From Modestobacter marinus (GTDB lineage Bacteria > Actinomycetota > Actinomycetes > Mycobacteriales > Geodermatophilaceae): a stretch of DNA of 64,000 nucleotides. The DNA is taken from NCBI RefSeq assembly GCF_011758655.1, contig NZ_JAAMPA010000001.1, positions 2,542,001-2,606,000 of the forward strand, in the 5' to 3' direction. Under the pieces are notes generated by a model that was given only the letters and a program-made list of their open reading frames with translations, did not search any database and was not told the origin of the DNA. This document shows positions 48,614-57,335 of this stretch, piece by piece. The first letter of the stretch is position 1. Each line of letters begins with the position of its first letter. Made by a program: the position numbers and the translations under genes.

Positions 48614-48793
48614 GTGGCCGTTCCGAAGCGGAAGATGTCCCGGAGCAACACCCGCGCCCGCCGGTCGCAGTGGAAGGCCACGGCCCCCGCCCTGGCGCCC
48701 TGCCCCAACCCGGCCTGCCGTGAGCTCAAGCCGCCGCACCAGGCGTGCCCCACCTGCGGCCAGCACGACGGTCGCCAGGTCCTCTCGGTCTGA
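48614..48793 (+). CDS. rpmF: 50S ribosomal protein L32, zinc-binding form
   Basis: Large-subunit protein of 59 residues, beginning '[20 protein letters not shown]'. Cysteines in 'CPNPAC' and 'CPTC' form a zinc site (C+ paralogue). The GTG follows GAGGAG of the DUF177 end. rnc lies directly downstream, an order shared across actinobacteria. Confidence 0.98.
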   Translation: MAVPKRKMSRSNTRARRSQWKATAPALAPCPNPACRELKPPHQACPTCGQHDGRQVLSV

Positions 48794-48810
48794 CCCTGCG
48801 CAGCTCCGGC

Positions 48811-49629
48811 GTGGCGCAGTCGACCCGGACACCGGCGTCCTCGGTGCCGGACTCCCTCACGGGGGAGCCCGGGGCCCAGGACGCCGGTGTCGGTGTGCCC
48901 GCCGGCGGTGCGGCACACGCCGGACGGGCGGCCCGGTGGCTGCTCGATGCACTCGGCCTCGAACTCCCCGGCGACCTGCTCGCCCTGGCGTTGACCCACC
49001 GGTCCTACGCCTACGAGAACGGTGGGCTGCCGACCAACGAGCGCCTGGAGTTCCTCGGCGACTCGGTGCTCGGCCTGGTCGTCACCGACGAGCTCTACCG
49101 CAGCCACCCCGACCTGCCCGAGGGGCAGCTGGCGAAGCTGCGCGCTTCGGTGGTCAACATGACCTCGCTGGCCCGTGTCTCCCGGGCGCTGGGCGAGGGG
49201 GGCATCGGGCCGCACCTGCTGCTGGGCCGGGGTGAGCAGTCCACCGGCGGCCGGGAGAAGGACTCGATCCTCGCCGACGCGCTCGAGGCGCTGATCGGTG
49301 CGGTCCACCTCGGGCTGGGGCTGGACACCGCCTCGGCGGTCGTGCACCGGCTCTTCGACCCGCTGCTGGCCGAGTCGGCCACCCGTGGCGCCGGCCTGGA
49401 CTGGAAGACCAGTCTCCAGGAGCTCGGGGCCGCCCTGAACCTGGGTGCACCGGTGTACGACGTGCTCGATGCGGGTCCCGACCACGCCAAGACCTTCACC
49501 GCCGCCGTGTCGCTGGCCGGTGAGGTGCGCGGCTCGGGCACCGGGCGGACGAAGAAGGCCGCCGAGCAGGAGGCCGCCGAGACGGCCTGGCACGCCCTGT
49601 CCGCCGACGGCGGACCGACGCGGGACTGA
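48811..49629 (+). CDS. rnc: ribonuclease III
   Basis: Cleaves double-stranded RNA in rRNA and mRNA processing. As annotated the protein has 272 residues. The endonuclease domain carries the signature '[16 protein letters not shown]', and the metal-binding '[12 protein letters not shown]' follows. A double-stranded RNA-binding domain occupies the last 70 residues. The start is uncertain: GTG 48811, 48844 or 48895 are in frame, and 48895 would give 244 residues, close to the mycobacterial length. None has a good ribosome-binding site. The perfect hairpin at 48828-48891 lies either in the first codons or just before the start, and may be a self-cleavage site. Confidence 0.93.
   Translation: MAQSTRTPASSVPDSLTGEPGAQDAGVGVPAGGAAHAGRAARWLLDALGLELPGDLLALALTHRSYAYENGGLPTNERLEFLGDSVLGLVVTDELYRSHPDLPEGQLAKLRASVVNMTSLARVSRALGEGGIGPHLLLGRGEQSTGGREKDSILADALEALIGAVHLGLGLDTASAVVHRLFDPLLAESATRGAGLDWKTSLQELGAALNLGAPVYDVLDAGPDHAKTFTAAVSLAGEVRGSGTGRTKKAAEQEAAETAWHALSADGGPTRD
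48828..48891 (+). promoter_or_regulatory. 14-bp perfect RNA hairpin at the 5' end of rnc
   Basis: GACACCGGCGTCCT (48828-48841) and its exact complement (48878-48891) enclose 36 bases that can form an inner CTCCC/GGGAG stem. The long stem is the kind of structure RNase III cuts. The right arm ends three bases before the in-frame GTG 48895. Confidence 0.6.
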
Positions 49630-49632
49630 GCC

Positions 49633-50511
49633 GTGCCGGAGCTGCCTGAGGTCGAGGTCGTCCGCCGGGGCCTGGAACGCTGGGTCGCCGGCCGGACGAT
49701 CCGTCAGGTCGAGGTGCACCACCCCCGCGCGGTGCGCCGGCACCTGGAGGGCGCCGACCACTTCGTCGCCGCGCTCACCGGCCGGACGCTCACCGCCGCC
49801 CACCGCCGCGGCAAGTACCTGTGGCTGCCCCTGGCCGAGGTCGACGGTGCGCCGTCCGGGCGTGCGCTCGTCGCCCACCTGGGCATGAGCGGGCAGCTGC
49901 TGGTGGAGAAGCCCGACGAGCCCGACGAGGTGCACCTGCGGGCGCGCTTCCGGTTCACCGACGGCGGCCGGGAACTCCGGTTCGTCGACCAGCGGACCTT
50001 CGGTGGCCTGGCGGTGGAGGAGGCGGCGGGCGACGGGCTCCCGGCGCGGCTGGCGCACATCGCGACCGACCCCCTGGACCCCTCGTTCGACCTGGACGAC
50101 TTCAGCGCGGCCCTCCGCCGCCGGCGCACCGAGGTCAAGCGGGCGCTGCTGGACCAGACCCTGATCGGCGGGGTCGGCAACATCTACGCCGACGAGTCGC
50201 TGTGGCGGGCCCGGCTGCACGGCGGCCGGCCCACCGACAAGCTCACCCGCGCCCAGGTCGCCGACCTGCTCGAAGGCGTGCGCGACGTGCTGGGTGAGAG
50301 CCTGGCGCAGGGCGGCACCTCCTTCGACTCCCTCTACGTCGACGTCAACGGGCAGAGCGGGTACTTCTCCCGCCACCTGGCCGTGTACGGCCAGGTGGAC
50401 CGCCCGTGTCCACGGTGCGGCACCCCCATCCGCCGGGAGTCCTTCATGAACCGGTCCAGCTACAGCTGCCCGCAGTGCCAGCCCCGCCCGCGCGCCCGCT
50501 CGGTCCGATGA
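49633..50511 (+). CDS. mutM: formamidopyrimidine-DNA glycosylase
   Basis: Removes 8-oxoguanine and formamidopyrimidines from DNA. The 292-residue protein has the catalytic N-terminus '[14 protein letters not shown]', where Pro2 is the nucleophile after removal of the initiator residue. '[22 protein letters not shown]' is the helix-two-turn-helix region. The C-terminal zinc finger uses 'CPRCG' and 'CPQC'. GTG starts three bases after the rnc stop. Confidence 0.97.
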   Translation: MPELPEVEVVRRGLERWVAGRTIRQVEVHHPRAVRRHLEGADHFVAALTGRTLTAAHRRGKYLWLPLAEVDGAPSGRALVAHLGMSGQLLVEKPDEPDEVHLRARFRFTDGGRELRFVDQRTFGGLAVEEAAGDGLPARLAHIATDPLDPSFDLDDFSAALRRRRTEVKRALLDQTLIGGVGNIYADESLWRARLHGGRPTDKLTRAQVADLLEGVRDVLGESLAQGGTSFDSLYVDVNGQSGYFSRHLAVYGQVDRPCPRCGTPIRRESFMNRSSYSCPQCQPRPRARSVR

Positions 50512-50783
50512 GCACCCCACGGCGGGTGGTCGCCCTGGTCGACGGGCAGGTGCAGGGCGTCGGGTACCGCTGGTTCGTCCGGCAGGCGGCGACCGGGCGT
50601 GGGCTCACCGGCTCGGCGACGAACCTGCCCGACGGCCGGGTGGAGGTGGTCCTGGAGGGCCCGGACGACGACGTCCGTGCCGTGCTCGCCGAGCTCTCCG
50701 GGCCGCGGGCCCCGGGGTCGGTGACCGCGGTGGAGCACCGGGACGACGACGCGCGCGGGGTGCCCGACTTCACCGTGGCGTGA
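50508..50783 (+). CDS. acyP: acylphosphatase
   Basis: Hydrolyses acyl phosphates such as acetyl phosphate. The 91-residue protein has '[16 protein letters not shown]' with the phosphate-binding loop and catalytic Arg, and the catalytic Asn in '[13 protein letters not shown]'. The ATG overlaps the mutM stop by four bases. acyP before smc is also seen in M. tuberculosis. Confidence 0.95.
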   Translation: MSTPRRVVALVDGQVQGVGYRWFVRQAATGRGLTGSATNLPDGRVEVVLEGPDDDVRAVLAELSGPRAPGSVTAVEHRDDDARGVPDFTVA

Positions 50784-50827
50784 CGAAGACGACATGCCCC
50801 CGACACGGTGGGGCCCCCGCGGTGCCG

Positions 50828-50856
50828 TTGACCCAGGTCGGAGCTGGTGTCACCCT
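50828..50856 (+). promoter_or_regulatory. promoter upstream of the small coiled-coil gene
   Basis: TTGACC (50828-50833) and CACCCT (50851-50856) are 17 bases apart. The leader to the next ATG would be about 70 bases. Confidence 0.4.
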
Positions 50857-50932
50857 GAGAGCGCCAGCCCGCGCAGACCGCCCCCCGGCGGTGCGACGGG
50901 ACCTCCCTCCTGCAGTGAAAGGCCGTTGAGTC

Positions 50933-51124
50933 ATGGCCAAGGCCCTGTTCGGTTCCGTCGTCGCTCCGCACGAGCTTCGGGCAGCCGAGGAGAACGCCGC
51001 CCTGCGGGCGCAGGTGCGCCGCCTCGAGGCGCAGCTCGCTGCCCTCCGCGAGGAGCGTGACGCGGCGATCGCCCGCGAGCTGCTCACCATGGCGCACGAG
51101 TCGGCCGACCCCGTCCTCGCCTGA
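50933..51124 (+). CDS. small coiled-coil protein of unknown function
   Basis: Protein of 63 residues. Residues about 15-48 form an Ala/Glu/Arg-rich heptad helix ('EENAALRAQVRRLEAQLAAL'), likely a dimeric coiled coil. The ends are 'MAKALFGSVVAP' and 'AHESADPVLA'. AAAGG lies 13 bases before the ATG. It lies between acyP and smc with its own promoter and a downstream hairpin. No family was recognised. Confidence 0.75.
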   Translation: MAKALFGSVVAPHELRAAEENAALRAQVRRLEAQLAALREERDAAIARELLTMAHESADPVLA

Positions 51125-51203
51125 CGAAGGCGCTCGCTGCCCCCACCGCTCGCACGCTCGCGGCGGTCCCCTGCAGCGAGGCCGACACCACACTGGTCCC
51201 AGG

Positions 51204-51232
51204 CGCCCGTCCCGTGCATCGCCGGACGGGCG
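51204..51232 (+). terminator. hairpin before smc
   Basis: CGCCCGTCC (51204-51212) and GGACGGGCG (51224-51232) form a 9-bp stem. It probably ends the small coiled-coil gene transcript. The rest of 51125-51309 shows no gene. Confidence 0.5.
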
Positions 51233-51309
51233 ATCGGCGTGTCGTGGGTGAGGATGGGGCCGCCCTGCGCTGAGCAGGACCGTCGTACCCCCCTGGGAGT
51301 CTCTCCACC

Positions 51310-54300
51310 GTGCACCTGTCCAGCCTGACGCTCAAGGGCTTCAAGTCCTTCGCGTCGCCGACGACGCTGCGCCTGGAACCGGGCATCACCGCCGTCGTGG
51401 GGCCCAACGGCTCGGGCAAGTCCAACGTCGTGGACGCCATCGCCTGGGTCCTCGGCGAGCAGGGCGCCAAGAGCCTGCGCGGCGGCAAGATGGAGGACGT
51501 CATCTTCGCCGGCACCGCCGGCCGCCCGGCGCTGGGCCGCGCCGAGGTGACGCTCACGATCGACAACTCCGACGGCGCGCTGCCGATCGACTACACCGAG
51601 GTCTCGATCACCCGCCGCATGTACCGCTCCGGGGAGAGCGAGTACGAGATCAACGGCGACAAGGTGCGGCTGCTCGACGTCCAGGAGCTGCTCAGCGACT
51701 CCGGCATCGGCCGGGAGATGCACGTCATCGTCGGCCAGGGGCAGCTGGACGCCGTGCTGTCCGGTCGCCCGGAGGACCGGCGGGCCTTCGTCGAGGAGGC
51801 CGCCGGCGTCCTGAAGCACCGCAAGCGCAAGGAGAAGGCGCTCCGCAAGCTCGATGCGATGCAGGCCAACCTCGACCGGCTCGGCGACCTCACCGCCGAG
51901 CTGCGCCGGCAGCTGAAGCCGCTGGGCCGGCAGGCCGAGGTCGCCCGCCGTGCGGCCGGGGTCCAGGCCGACCTGCGCGACGCCCGGTTGCGGCTGCTCG
52001 CCGACGACCTGGTCGGCCTGCGCGACGCCCTAAACGCCGACATCGCCGACGAGACCGCCGCCCGTGCCCGGCGGGCCACCGTCGAGGCGGCACTGGGCGA
52101 GGCCGCCCGCAGCGAGTCGGCGCTGGAGCGGCAGCTCGCCGCCGACGCGCCGGTGCTCGCCGCCGCCCAGGACAGCTGGTTCCGGCTGTCCACGCTCGCC
52201 GAGCGGTTCCGCGGCGTCGCGCAGCTCGCCGCCGAGCGGCACCGCCATCTCGCCGCGGTCCCCGCCGCCGCCCCCGGTGGCCGGGACCCGGACCAGCTGG
52301 ACGCCGAGGCCGACCGGGTCGACGCCACCGAGCGCGAGCTGGCCGCCTCCCTGCAGGCCGAACGCGGTCGGCTGGACACCGCCGTGGCCGTCCGCGGAGA
52401 GGTCGAGACCACGCTGGCCGAGGCCGAGCGGGCCCTGGTCGCCGCGGCCCGCGCGCTGGCCGACCGGCGTGAACAGCTGGCCCGGCTCTCCGGGCAGGTG
52501 GCCGCGGGACGCTCCCGGGCGGCGGCCGGTGAGGCCGAGATCGAACGGCTGGCCGCCGCGGCGGCCGAGGCCGCCGACCGTGCCGAGGTCGCGAGCGACC
52601 GGCTGGCCGCCCGCCGCGAGGAGCTGGGCGCCGACGCCGGCGGGGACGAGGGGCTGGCCGCCGCGCACGCGGCCGCCGTCACCGCGCACGCCGAGGCCGC
52701 CCGGGCGGTCACCGAGCTCGCCGCCGCCGAGCGCGCCGCCGAGCGCGACCGGGCCGGCTGGCAGGCGCGCCGGGACGCCCTGGCCCTCGGTCTCGCCCCG
52801 GCCGACGGCGCTGCCGCGGTGCTCGCGGCCGGCCTGCCCGGGGTGCTGGGCCCGGTCCCCGACCGGCTCACCGTCCAGCCCGGGGCCGAGGTCGCCCTGG
52901 CCGCCGCCCTCGGTGGGCTGGCCGACGCGGTCGTGGTCGACGGGGTCGAGCAGGCGGCCGCCGTGCTCACCCACCTGGCCCGTGAGGACGGAGGCCGTGC
53001 GGGCCTGCTGGTCACCGGTGGGCTCCCGGCGGTCTCCCGGGACGGCTGGCCCGAGCTGCCCGCGGGCGTCCGCTGGGCCCTCGACCTGGTCCAGGCCCCC
53101 GCCGAGCTCGCGCCGGCGCTGGCCCGGGCCCTGGAACGGGTCGCCGTCGTCCCCGACCTGCCGGCCGCCGTCTCCCTGGTGCGCACCCACCCCCGGGTGC
53201 GGGCGGTCACCGACGCCGGTGACCTGCTGGGCGCCGACTGGTCGGTCGGCGGTCAGGCCAACGCACCCTCCGGGCTGGAGGTGCGCGCGCGGGTCGACGA
53301 GGCCGCCGCGGAGCTGGACCGGGCGGCCGCGCACGCCGCCGGGCTGGCCGACGAGCTGGCCCGGGCCCGCGAGGCCGCCGCGGACCGGTCGGCCGACGTC
53401 GACGCGGCGCTCACCGCCCGGCAGGCCGGTGACCGGGCCCGCTCCGCCGCCGCTGCCGAGCTCGCCGAGCTCGGTGCCGCCGCGCGGTCGGCCGTGGCCG
53501 AGGCCGAGCGGCTGGACGCCACCCGGGTGCGCGCCGAGCAGGCGCGCGAGCAGGCCGTCGCCGGGCTGGTCGAGCTGGAGGACCGGCTGGCCGCCGCCGA
53601 GGCCGCGCCGATGGAGGAGGAGCCCTCCACCGACGAGCGCGACCGGTTGCGCGCCGAGGCGGCCGCCGCCCGGCAGGCCGAGACCGAGGCCCGGCTGGCG
53701 GTGCGCACGGCCGAGGAGCGCGCCCGCTCGCTGGCCGGCCGGGCCGAGTCGTTGCGCCGGCAGGCCCGGCAGGAGCGGGCGGCGCGGGAGCGGGCCGCTG
53801 CGGCCCGGGTCGCGCGCGAGCGGGGCGCCCGGGTGGCCGCGCAGGTGCGGGCGGGTGCGGAGGAGGCGCTCACCCACCTCGCGAGCTCACTCGCCCGGGC
53901 GGCCGCCGAGCGCGACGCCCTGGCCGAGGCCCGCACCGGCCGGGATGCCGAGCTGCTGGTGGTCCGGGCCCGGGTGCGCGAGCACACCGCGGAGCTCGAC
54001 CGGCTCACCGACGAGGTGCACCGCGACGAGGTCGCCCGCGCCGAGCAGCGGCTGCGGATCGAGGCGCTGGAGTCCCGGGCGGCGGAGGAGTACGGCGTCG
54101 ACCTGCCGACCCTGCTCGCCGAGTACGGCCCGACGGCGCCGGTGCCCCCGACCCAGGCGCAGCTGGCGGCAGCGGAGGCGGCGGGGGAGCCCGAGCCCCA
54201 GCCGGTGCCCTACGACCGGAGCGCGCAGGAGCGCCGGGCCGCCCGCGCGGAGCGGGACCTCGCCGCGCTGGGCAAGGTGAACCCGCTGGCGCTGGAGGAG

Positions 54301-54876
54301 TTCGCGGCCCTGGAGGAACGGCACACGTTCCTGGCCACCCAGCTCGAGGACCTCAAGGCCACCCGCCGCGACCTGCTCACCGTGGTCCGCGAGGTCGACG
54401 CCCGGATCCACCAGGTCTTCGCCGAGGCCTTCGCCGACACCCAGCGGGAGTTCGCGCAGGTCTTCGCCACCCTCTTCCCCGGCGGTGAGGGGCGCATCTT
54501 CCTCACCGACCCGGAGGACCTGCTCACCACCGGGGTGGAGGTCGAGGCCCGGCCGCCGGGCAAGAAGGTCAAGCGGCTGTCGCTGCTGTCCGGCGGCGAG
54601 CGGTCGCTGACCGCCGTGGCGCTGCTCGTCGCCATCTTCCGCGCCCGGCCCTCGCCGTTCTACGTCCTCGACGAGGTGGAGGCGGCGCTGGACGACGTCA
54701 ACCTCGGCCGGCTGCTCACCCTGATCGAGCAGCTCCGGGACACCTCGCAGCTGATCGTCATCACCCACCAGAAGCGGACCATGGAGATCGCCGACGCGCT
54801 CTACGGCGTGAGCATGCGCGGCGACGGCATCACCGGGGTGATCAGCCAGCGGCTGCGGGAGCTGCAGGCCTCCTGA
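51310..54876 (+). CDS. smc: chromosome partition protein SMC
   Basis: ATPase that compacts and individualises chromosomes with ScpA/ScpB. The 1,188-residue protein has Walker A 'GPNGSGKSNVVDAIAWVLGE' near residue 32. Two long Ala/Arg/Glu coiled coils flank a hinge at about 505-640, which begins near 'GLPGVLGPVPDRLTVQPGAE'. The C-terminal head has the signature 'LLSGGERSLTAVALL' and Walker B 'FYVLDEVEAALDD'. Start is GTG with GGGAG upstream. ftsY normally follows smc; here two minus-strand genes intervene. Confidence 0.98.
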   Translation: MHLSSLTLKGFKSFASPTTLRLEPGITAVVGPNGSGKSNVVDAIAWVLGEQGAKSLRGGKMEDVIFAGTAGRPALGRAEVTLTIDNSDGALPIDYTEVSITRRMYRSGESEYEINGDKVRLLDVQELLSDSGIGREMHVIVGQGQLDAVLSGRPEDRRAFVEEAAGVLKHRKRKEKALRKLDAMQANLDRLGDLTAELRRQLKPLGRQAEVARRAAGVQADLRDARLRLLADDLVGLRDALNADIADETAARARRATVEAALGEAARSESALERQLAADAPVLAAAQDSWFRLSTLAERFRGVAQLAAERHRHLAAVPAAAPGGRDPDQLDAEADRVDATERELAASLQAERGRLDTAVAVRGEVETTLAEAERALVAAARALADRREQLARLSGQVAAGRSRAAAGEAEIERLAAAAAEAADRAEVASDRLAARREELGADAGGDEGLAAAHAAAVTAHAEAARAVTELAAAERAAERDRAGWQARRDALALGLAPADGAAAVLAAGLPGVLGPVPDRLTVQPGAEVALAAALGGLADAVVVDGVEQAAAVLTHLAREDGGRAGLLVTGGLPAVSRDGWPELPAGVRWALDLVQAPAELAPALARALERVAVVPDLPAAVSLVRTHPRVRAVTDAGDLLGADWSVGGQANAPSGLEVRARVDEAAAELDRAAAHAAGLADELARAREAAADRSADVDAALTARQAGDRARSAAAAELAELGAAARSAVAEAERLDATRVRAEQAREQAVAGLVELEDRLAAAEAAPMEEEPSTDERDRLRAEAAAARQAETEARLAVRTAEERARSLAGRAESLRRQARQERAARERAAAARVARERGARVAAQVRAGAEEALTHLASSLARAAAERDALAEARTGRDAELLVVRARVREHTAELDRLTDEVHRDEVARAEQRLRIEALESRAAEEYGVDLPTLLAEYGPTAPVPPTQAQLAAAEAAGEPEPQPVPYDRSAQERRAARAERDLAALGKVNPLALEEFAALEERHTFLATQLEDLKATRRDLLTVVREVDARIHQVFAEAFADTQREFAQVFATLFPGGEGRIFLTDPEDLLTTGVEVEARPPGKKVKRLSLLSGGERSLTAVALLVAIFRARPSPFYVLDEVEAALDDVNLGRLLTLIEQLRDTSQLIVITHQKRTMEIADALYGVSMRGDGITGVISQRLRELQAS

Positions 54877-55638
54877 TCAGCCGCCCGCCGGCAGGTCCAG
54901 CTCGACCAGCAGGGGGTGGTGGTCCGACGCCCCGGAGCCGTCCAGCACCCGGGCGCCGGTCACCGTCACACCGGCCGACACCCACACCTGGTCGATCCGC
55001 ATCCGCGGACGGCGGGCCGGGTGCGTCATCCCCTGCCGGGCGTGCAGCGAGAACCGCCCGGCCTGGTCGCTGCGGTTGGCCGCCAGCTCCCAGGCGTCGC
55101 TGAGGCGCTCCCGCAGCGGCGCGAGCTCCGGGGCGGTGGCGGCTGCGTTCAGGTCGCCGACCAGCACGGCGGCCTGCGGGTGGTCGTGCAGCCCGGCGAG
55201 CGCGGCGGCCTGCGCGGCCCGGTCCTCGGCCGATCGGCTGGACAGGTGCGTCGTGGTCACCCACAGCTCGCCGCCGGCCAGCTGCACCCGCGCGCGCAGC
55301 GCCGTGCGTGGCTCCCCCTGCCCGGGCAGCCGGTGCAGTTCGGAGCCCAGCAGCGGCAGCCGGGACAGCAGCGCGTTGCCGTACTGCCGGCGGTCGGTGC
55401 CGCCGCCGGGTTCGTCGATCGAGGGCCCCCACGCCAGCTCCAGGTCCAGCGCGCGGGACAGCAGCAGGGCCTGGTCGACGTGCTCGCTGCGGTCGCCGAA
55501 GTGCCGGTCGACCTCCTGCAGGCAGACCACGTCGGCGTCCGCGGCCGCCAGCACCTGGGCGAGCCGGGGCAGGTCGTGCCGGCCGTCGCGGCCCACGCCG
55601 TGGTGGACGTTGAAGCTGACCAGCCGGACGGAGGTCAT
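54877..55638 (-). CDS. endonuclease/exonuclease/phosphatase family hydrolase
   Basis: Metal-dependent hydrolase of 253 residues with the EEP (DNase I-like) fold. 'VSFNVHHG', 'VCLQEVDRHF', 'VGDLNAA' and the C-terminal 'SDHHPLLVEL' supply the catalytic and metal residues. No signal peptide. The substrate may be nucleic acid or a phosphoester. The ATG overlaps the stop of the PhoD-like gene (ATGA), so the two phosphoesterases are translationally coupled. It is convergent with smc. Confidence 0.9.
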   Translation of the reverse strand: MTSVRLVSFNVHHGVGRDGRHDLPRLAQVLAAADADVVCLQEVDRHFGDRSEHVDQALLLSRALDLELAWGPSIDEPGGGTDRRQYGNALLSRLPLLGSELHRLPGQGEPRTALRARVQLAGGELWVTTTHLSSRSAEDRAAQAAALAGLHDHPQAAVLVGDLNAAATAPELAPLRERLSDAWELAANRSDQAGRFSLHARQGMTHPARRPRMRIDQVWVSAGVTVTGARVLDGSGASDHHPLLVELDLPAGG

Positions 55639-57296
55639 GACAGCCGGGTGTCCAGCACCTGGGTGAAGTGCTCGGTGCCGTCGTCGTCGCGGCTGGTCGC
55701 CCAGAGCAGGAACCGGGCGTCCCGGCCCTCCAGCAGCAGCTCGCCCAGCTCGTTTCCGAAGAAGGGCCCGGCCTGCTTCCGCCACCGCAGCGGGCTGCCC
55801 TCCACCCGGGCCAGCGCACGCAGCCCACCGGTGAGCACCCGGGCCCACCGGCTCCAGCCCACCTTGAAGCCGATCTCGATGGCGTGCGGGGCCTGGTTGT
55901 GCAGCGGCGACACGGTCAGCTGGTGCACCCGGGTGGCCAGGTCACCGGGGTCCACCAGTTCGGCGGCGTACGCGTGGTGGACGTCGCCGGACAGCACGAG
56001 GGCGGTGGCCGGCGGTTCCCCCAGCTCGCCGCGGGCCGTGGCCACCAGGGTCCGGCCCAGCCGCTCGAAGGACTGCCCGAACGCCGCCCAGTGCTCCAGG
56101 TCCGCGGCCTGCCGCAGCTTCTCCATCAGCCGGCCCAGCGGCCTGCCGTGGTGGCGCACCGACAGGGTCTCGTTCCACCGCTCGATGTCGTGCACCGAGT
56201 GCGGCAGCAGCCAGGGCAGCGAGGTGCCGATGAGCAGGTGCTCGACGCCGTCCTGCACCGACTGGCGCACCGCGGCGTCGACCCAGTCGAACTCGGAGTC
56301 GTCGACGATCTTGCGGTCGTGCTCGTCCAGCCCCCGGCCCGCGCGGGTGTCGACCATGATCAGCCGGGTCGGTCCCCAGTGCCGCACGTAGCTCCAGCGC
56401 ACCGCCTCCGGCTCGTCGTCCGCCGCCCGGGCCATCGCGTCGAGCATCGGGCCGGCGTCGTCGGAACCGTCGGCGCGCTGCTGGATCGCCTGCCAGGTCG
56501 CGTTCTCGGCCAGCTCGTTCGGCGAGAGGTTGCCCAGGTGCTGGTAGACCCAGTAGCTGACCAGCCCGCCGCAGATCCGCTGCCGCCACCAGTCGGTGCG
56601 GGTCACCTCTGCGCGCCAGGCGGCCGAGGTGTTCCAGTCGTCGATCATCTCGTGGTCGTCGAACACCATCGAGGACGGGATCGTCGACAGCAGCCACCGC
56701 ACCTGCGGGTCCCCCCAGGACTCCGCGTAGAGCCGGCTGTACTCCTCGAAGTCCGCGGCCTGGGCACCCGGTGGCTGGGACAGGTCCCGGCGGGCGGCCA
56801 TCCACTCCCTCGTCGCCGGGGTGACCTCGTCGGCGTAGACCTGGTCGCCGAGCAGGACCAGGGCGTCGGGCCACTGGTCCTCCGGCAGGTCCAGCAACCG
56901 GCGGGCGTAGCTGTCCAGCGCGTCCGGCGGGATCGCCTCGCGCACGTCGACCGACGTGGGCGTGGCGTAGCGGCAGGAGCCGAAGGCCAGCCGGAAGGGG
57001 CCCGGCCGCCCGGCCGTCCGGATCCGGCTCGGCGGGGTGCTGGAGTCCGCCGCCGGCCAGACCCGCCGGCCGTCCAGGTGCACCTCGTAGGGGGTCGTGC
57101 TGCCCGGCTCCAGGCCCTCGACGACGACGAGGGCGTAGTGGTGGCCGTTGACGCAGAACGTCCGGGCCCGCTGGCCCAGCACCGCCACGTCACAGGCGCG
57201 GTCCGTCTCCACCCAGATGGTGGCCGACACGGGGTCGACGTGGCGGAGGAGCGGCCCGAGCAGCAGGAGCGGTCGGGTGCCGGCGGTCTCGGGCAT
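55635..57296 (-). CDS. PhoD-like alkaline phosphatase D family protein
   Basis: Metallophosphatase of 553 residues. An N-terminal beta domain (about 10-95) is followed by the PhoD catalytic core. 'FGSCRY', 'LLGDQVYADEV', 'FDDHEMIDDWN' and 'LSGDVHHAY' are the metal-ligand motifs. There is no visible Tat or Sec signal, unlike secreted PhoD, so this form is probably cytoplasmic. CAGGCT lies seven bases before the ATG, a likely leaderless -10 box. It is divergent from ftsY and heads a two-gene operon. Confidence 0.9.
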   Translation of the reverse strand: MPETAGTRPLLLLGPLLRHVDPVSATIWVETDRACDVAVLGQRARTFCVNGHHYALVVVEGLEPGSTTPYEVHLDGRRVWPAADSSTPPSRIRTAGRPGPFRLAFGSCRYATPTSVDVREAIPPDALDSYARRLLDLPEDQWPDALVLLGDQVYADEVTPATREWMAARRDLSQPPGAQAADFEEYSRLYAESWGDPQVRWLLSTIPSSMVFDDHEMIDDWNTSAAWRAEVTRTDWWRQRICGGLVSYWVYQHLGNLSPNELAENATWQAIQQRADGSDDAGPMLDAMARAADDEPEAVRWSYVRHWGPTRLIMVDTRAGRGLDEHDRKIVDDSEFDWVDAAVRQSVQDGVEHLLIGTSLPWLLPHSVHDIERWNETLSVRHHGRPLGRLMEKLRQAADLEHWAAFGQSFERLGRTLVATARGELGEPPATALVLSGDVHHAYAAELVDPGDLATRVHQLTVSPLHNQAPHAIEIGFKVGWSRWARVLTGGLRALARVEGSPLRWRKQAGPFFGNELGELLLEGRDARFLLWATSRDDDGTEHFTQVLDTRLS

Positions 57297-57335
57297 GGGG
57301 CACAGCCTGCCCCATGATCCTGGGAGACTGTCGGC

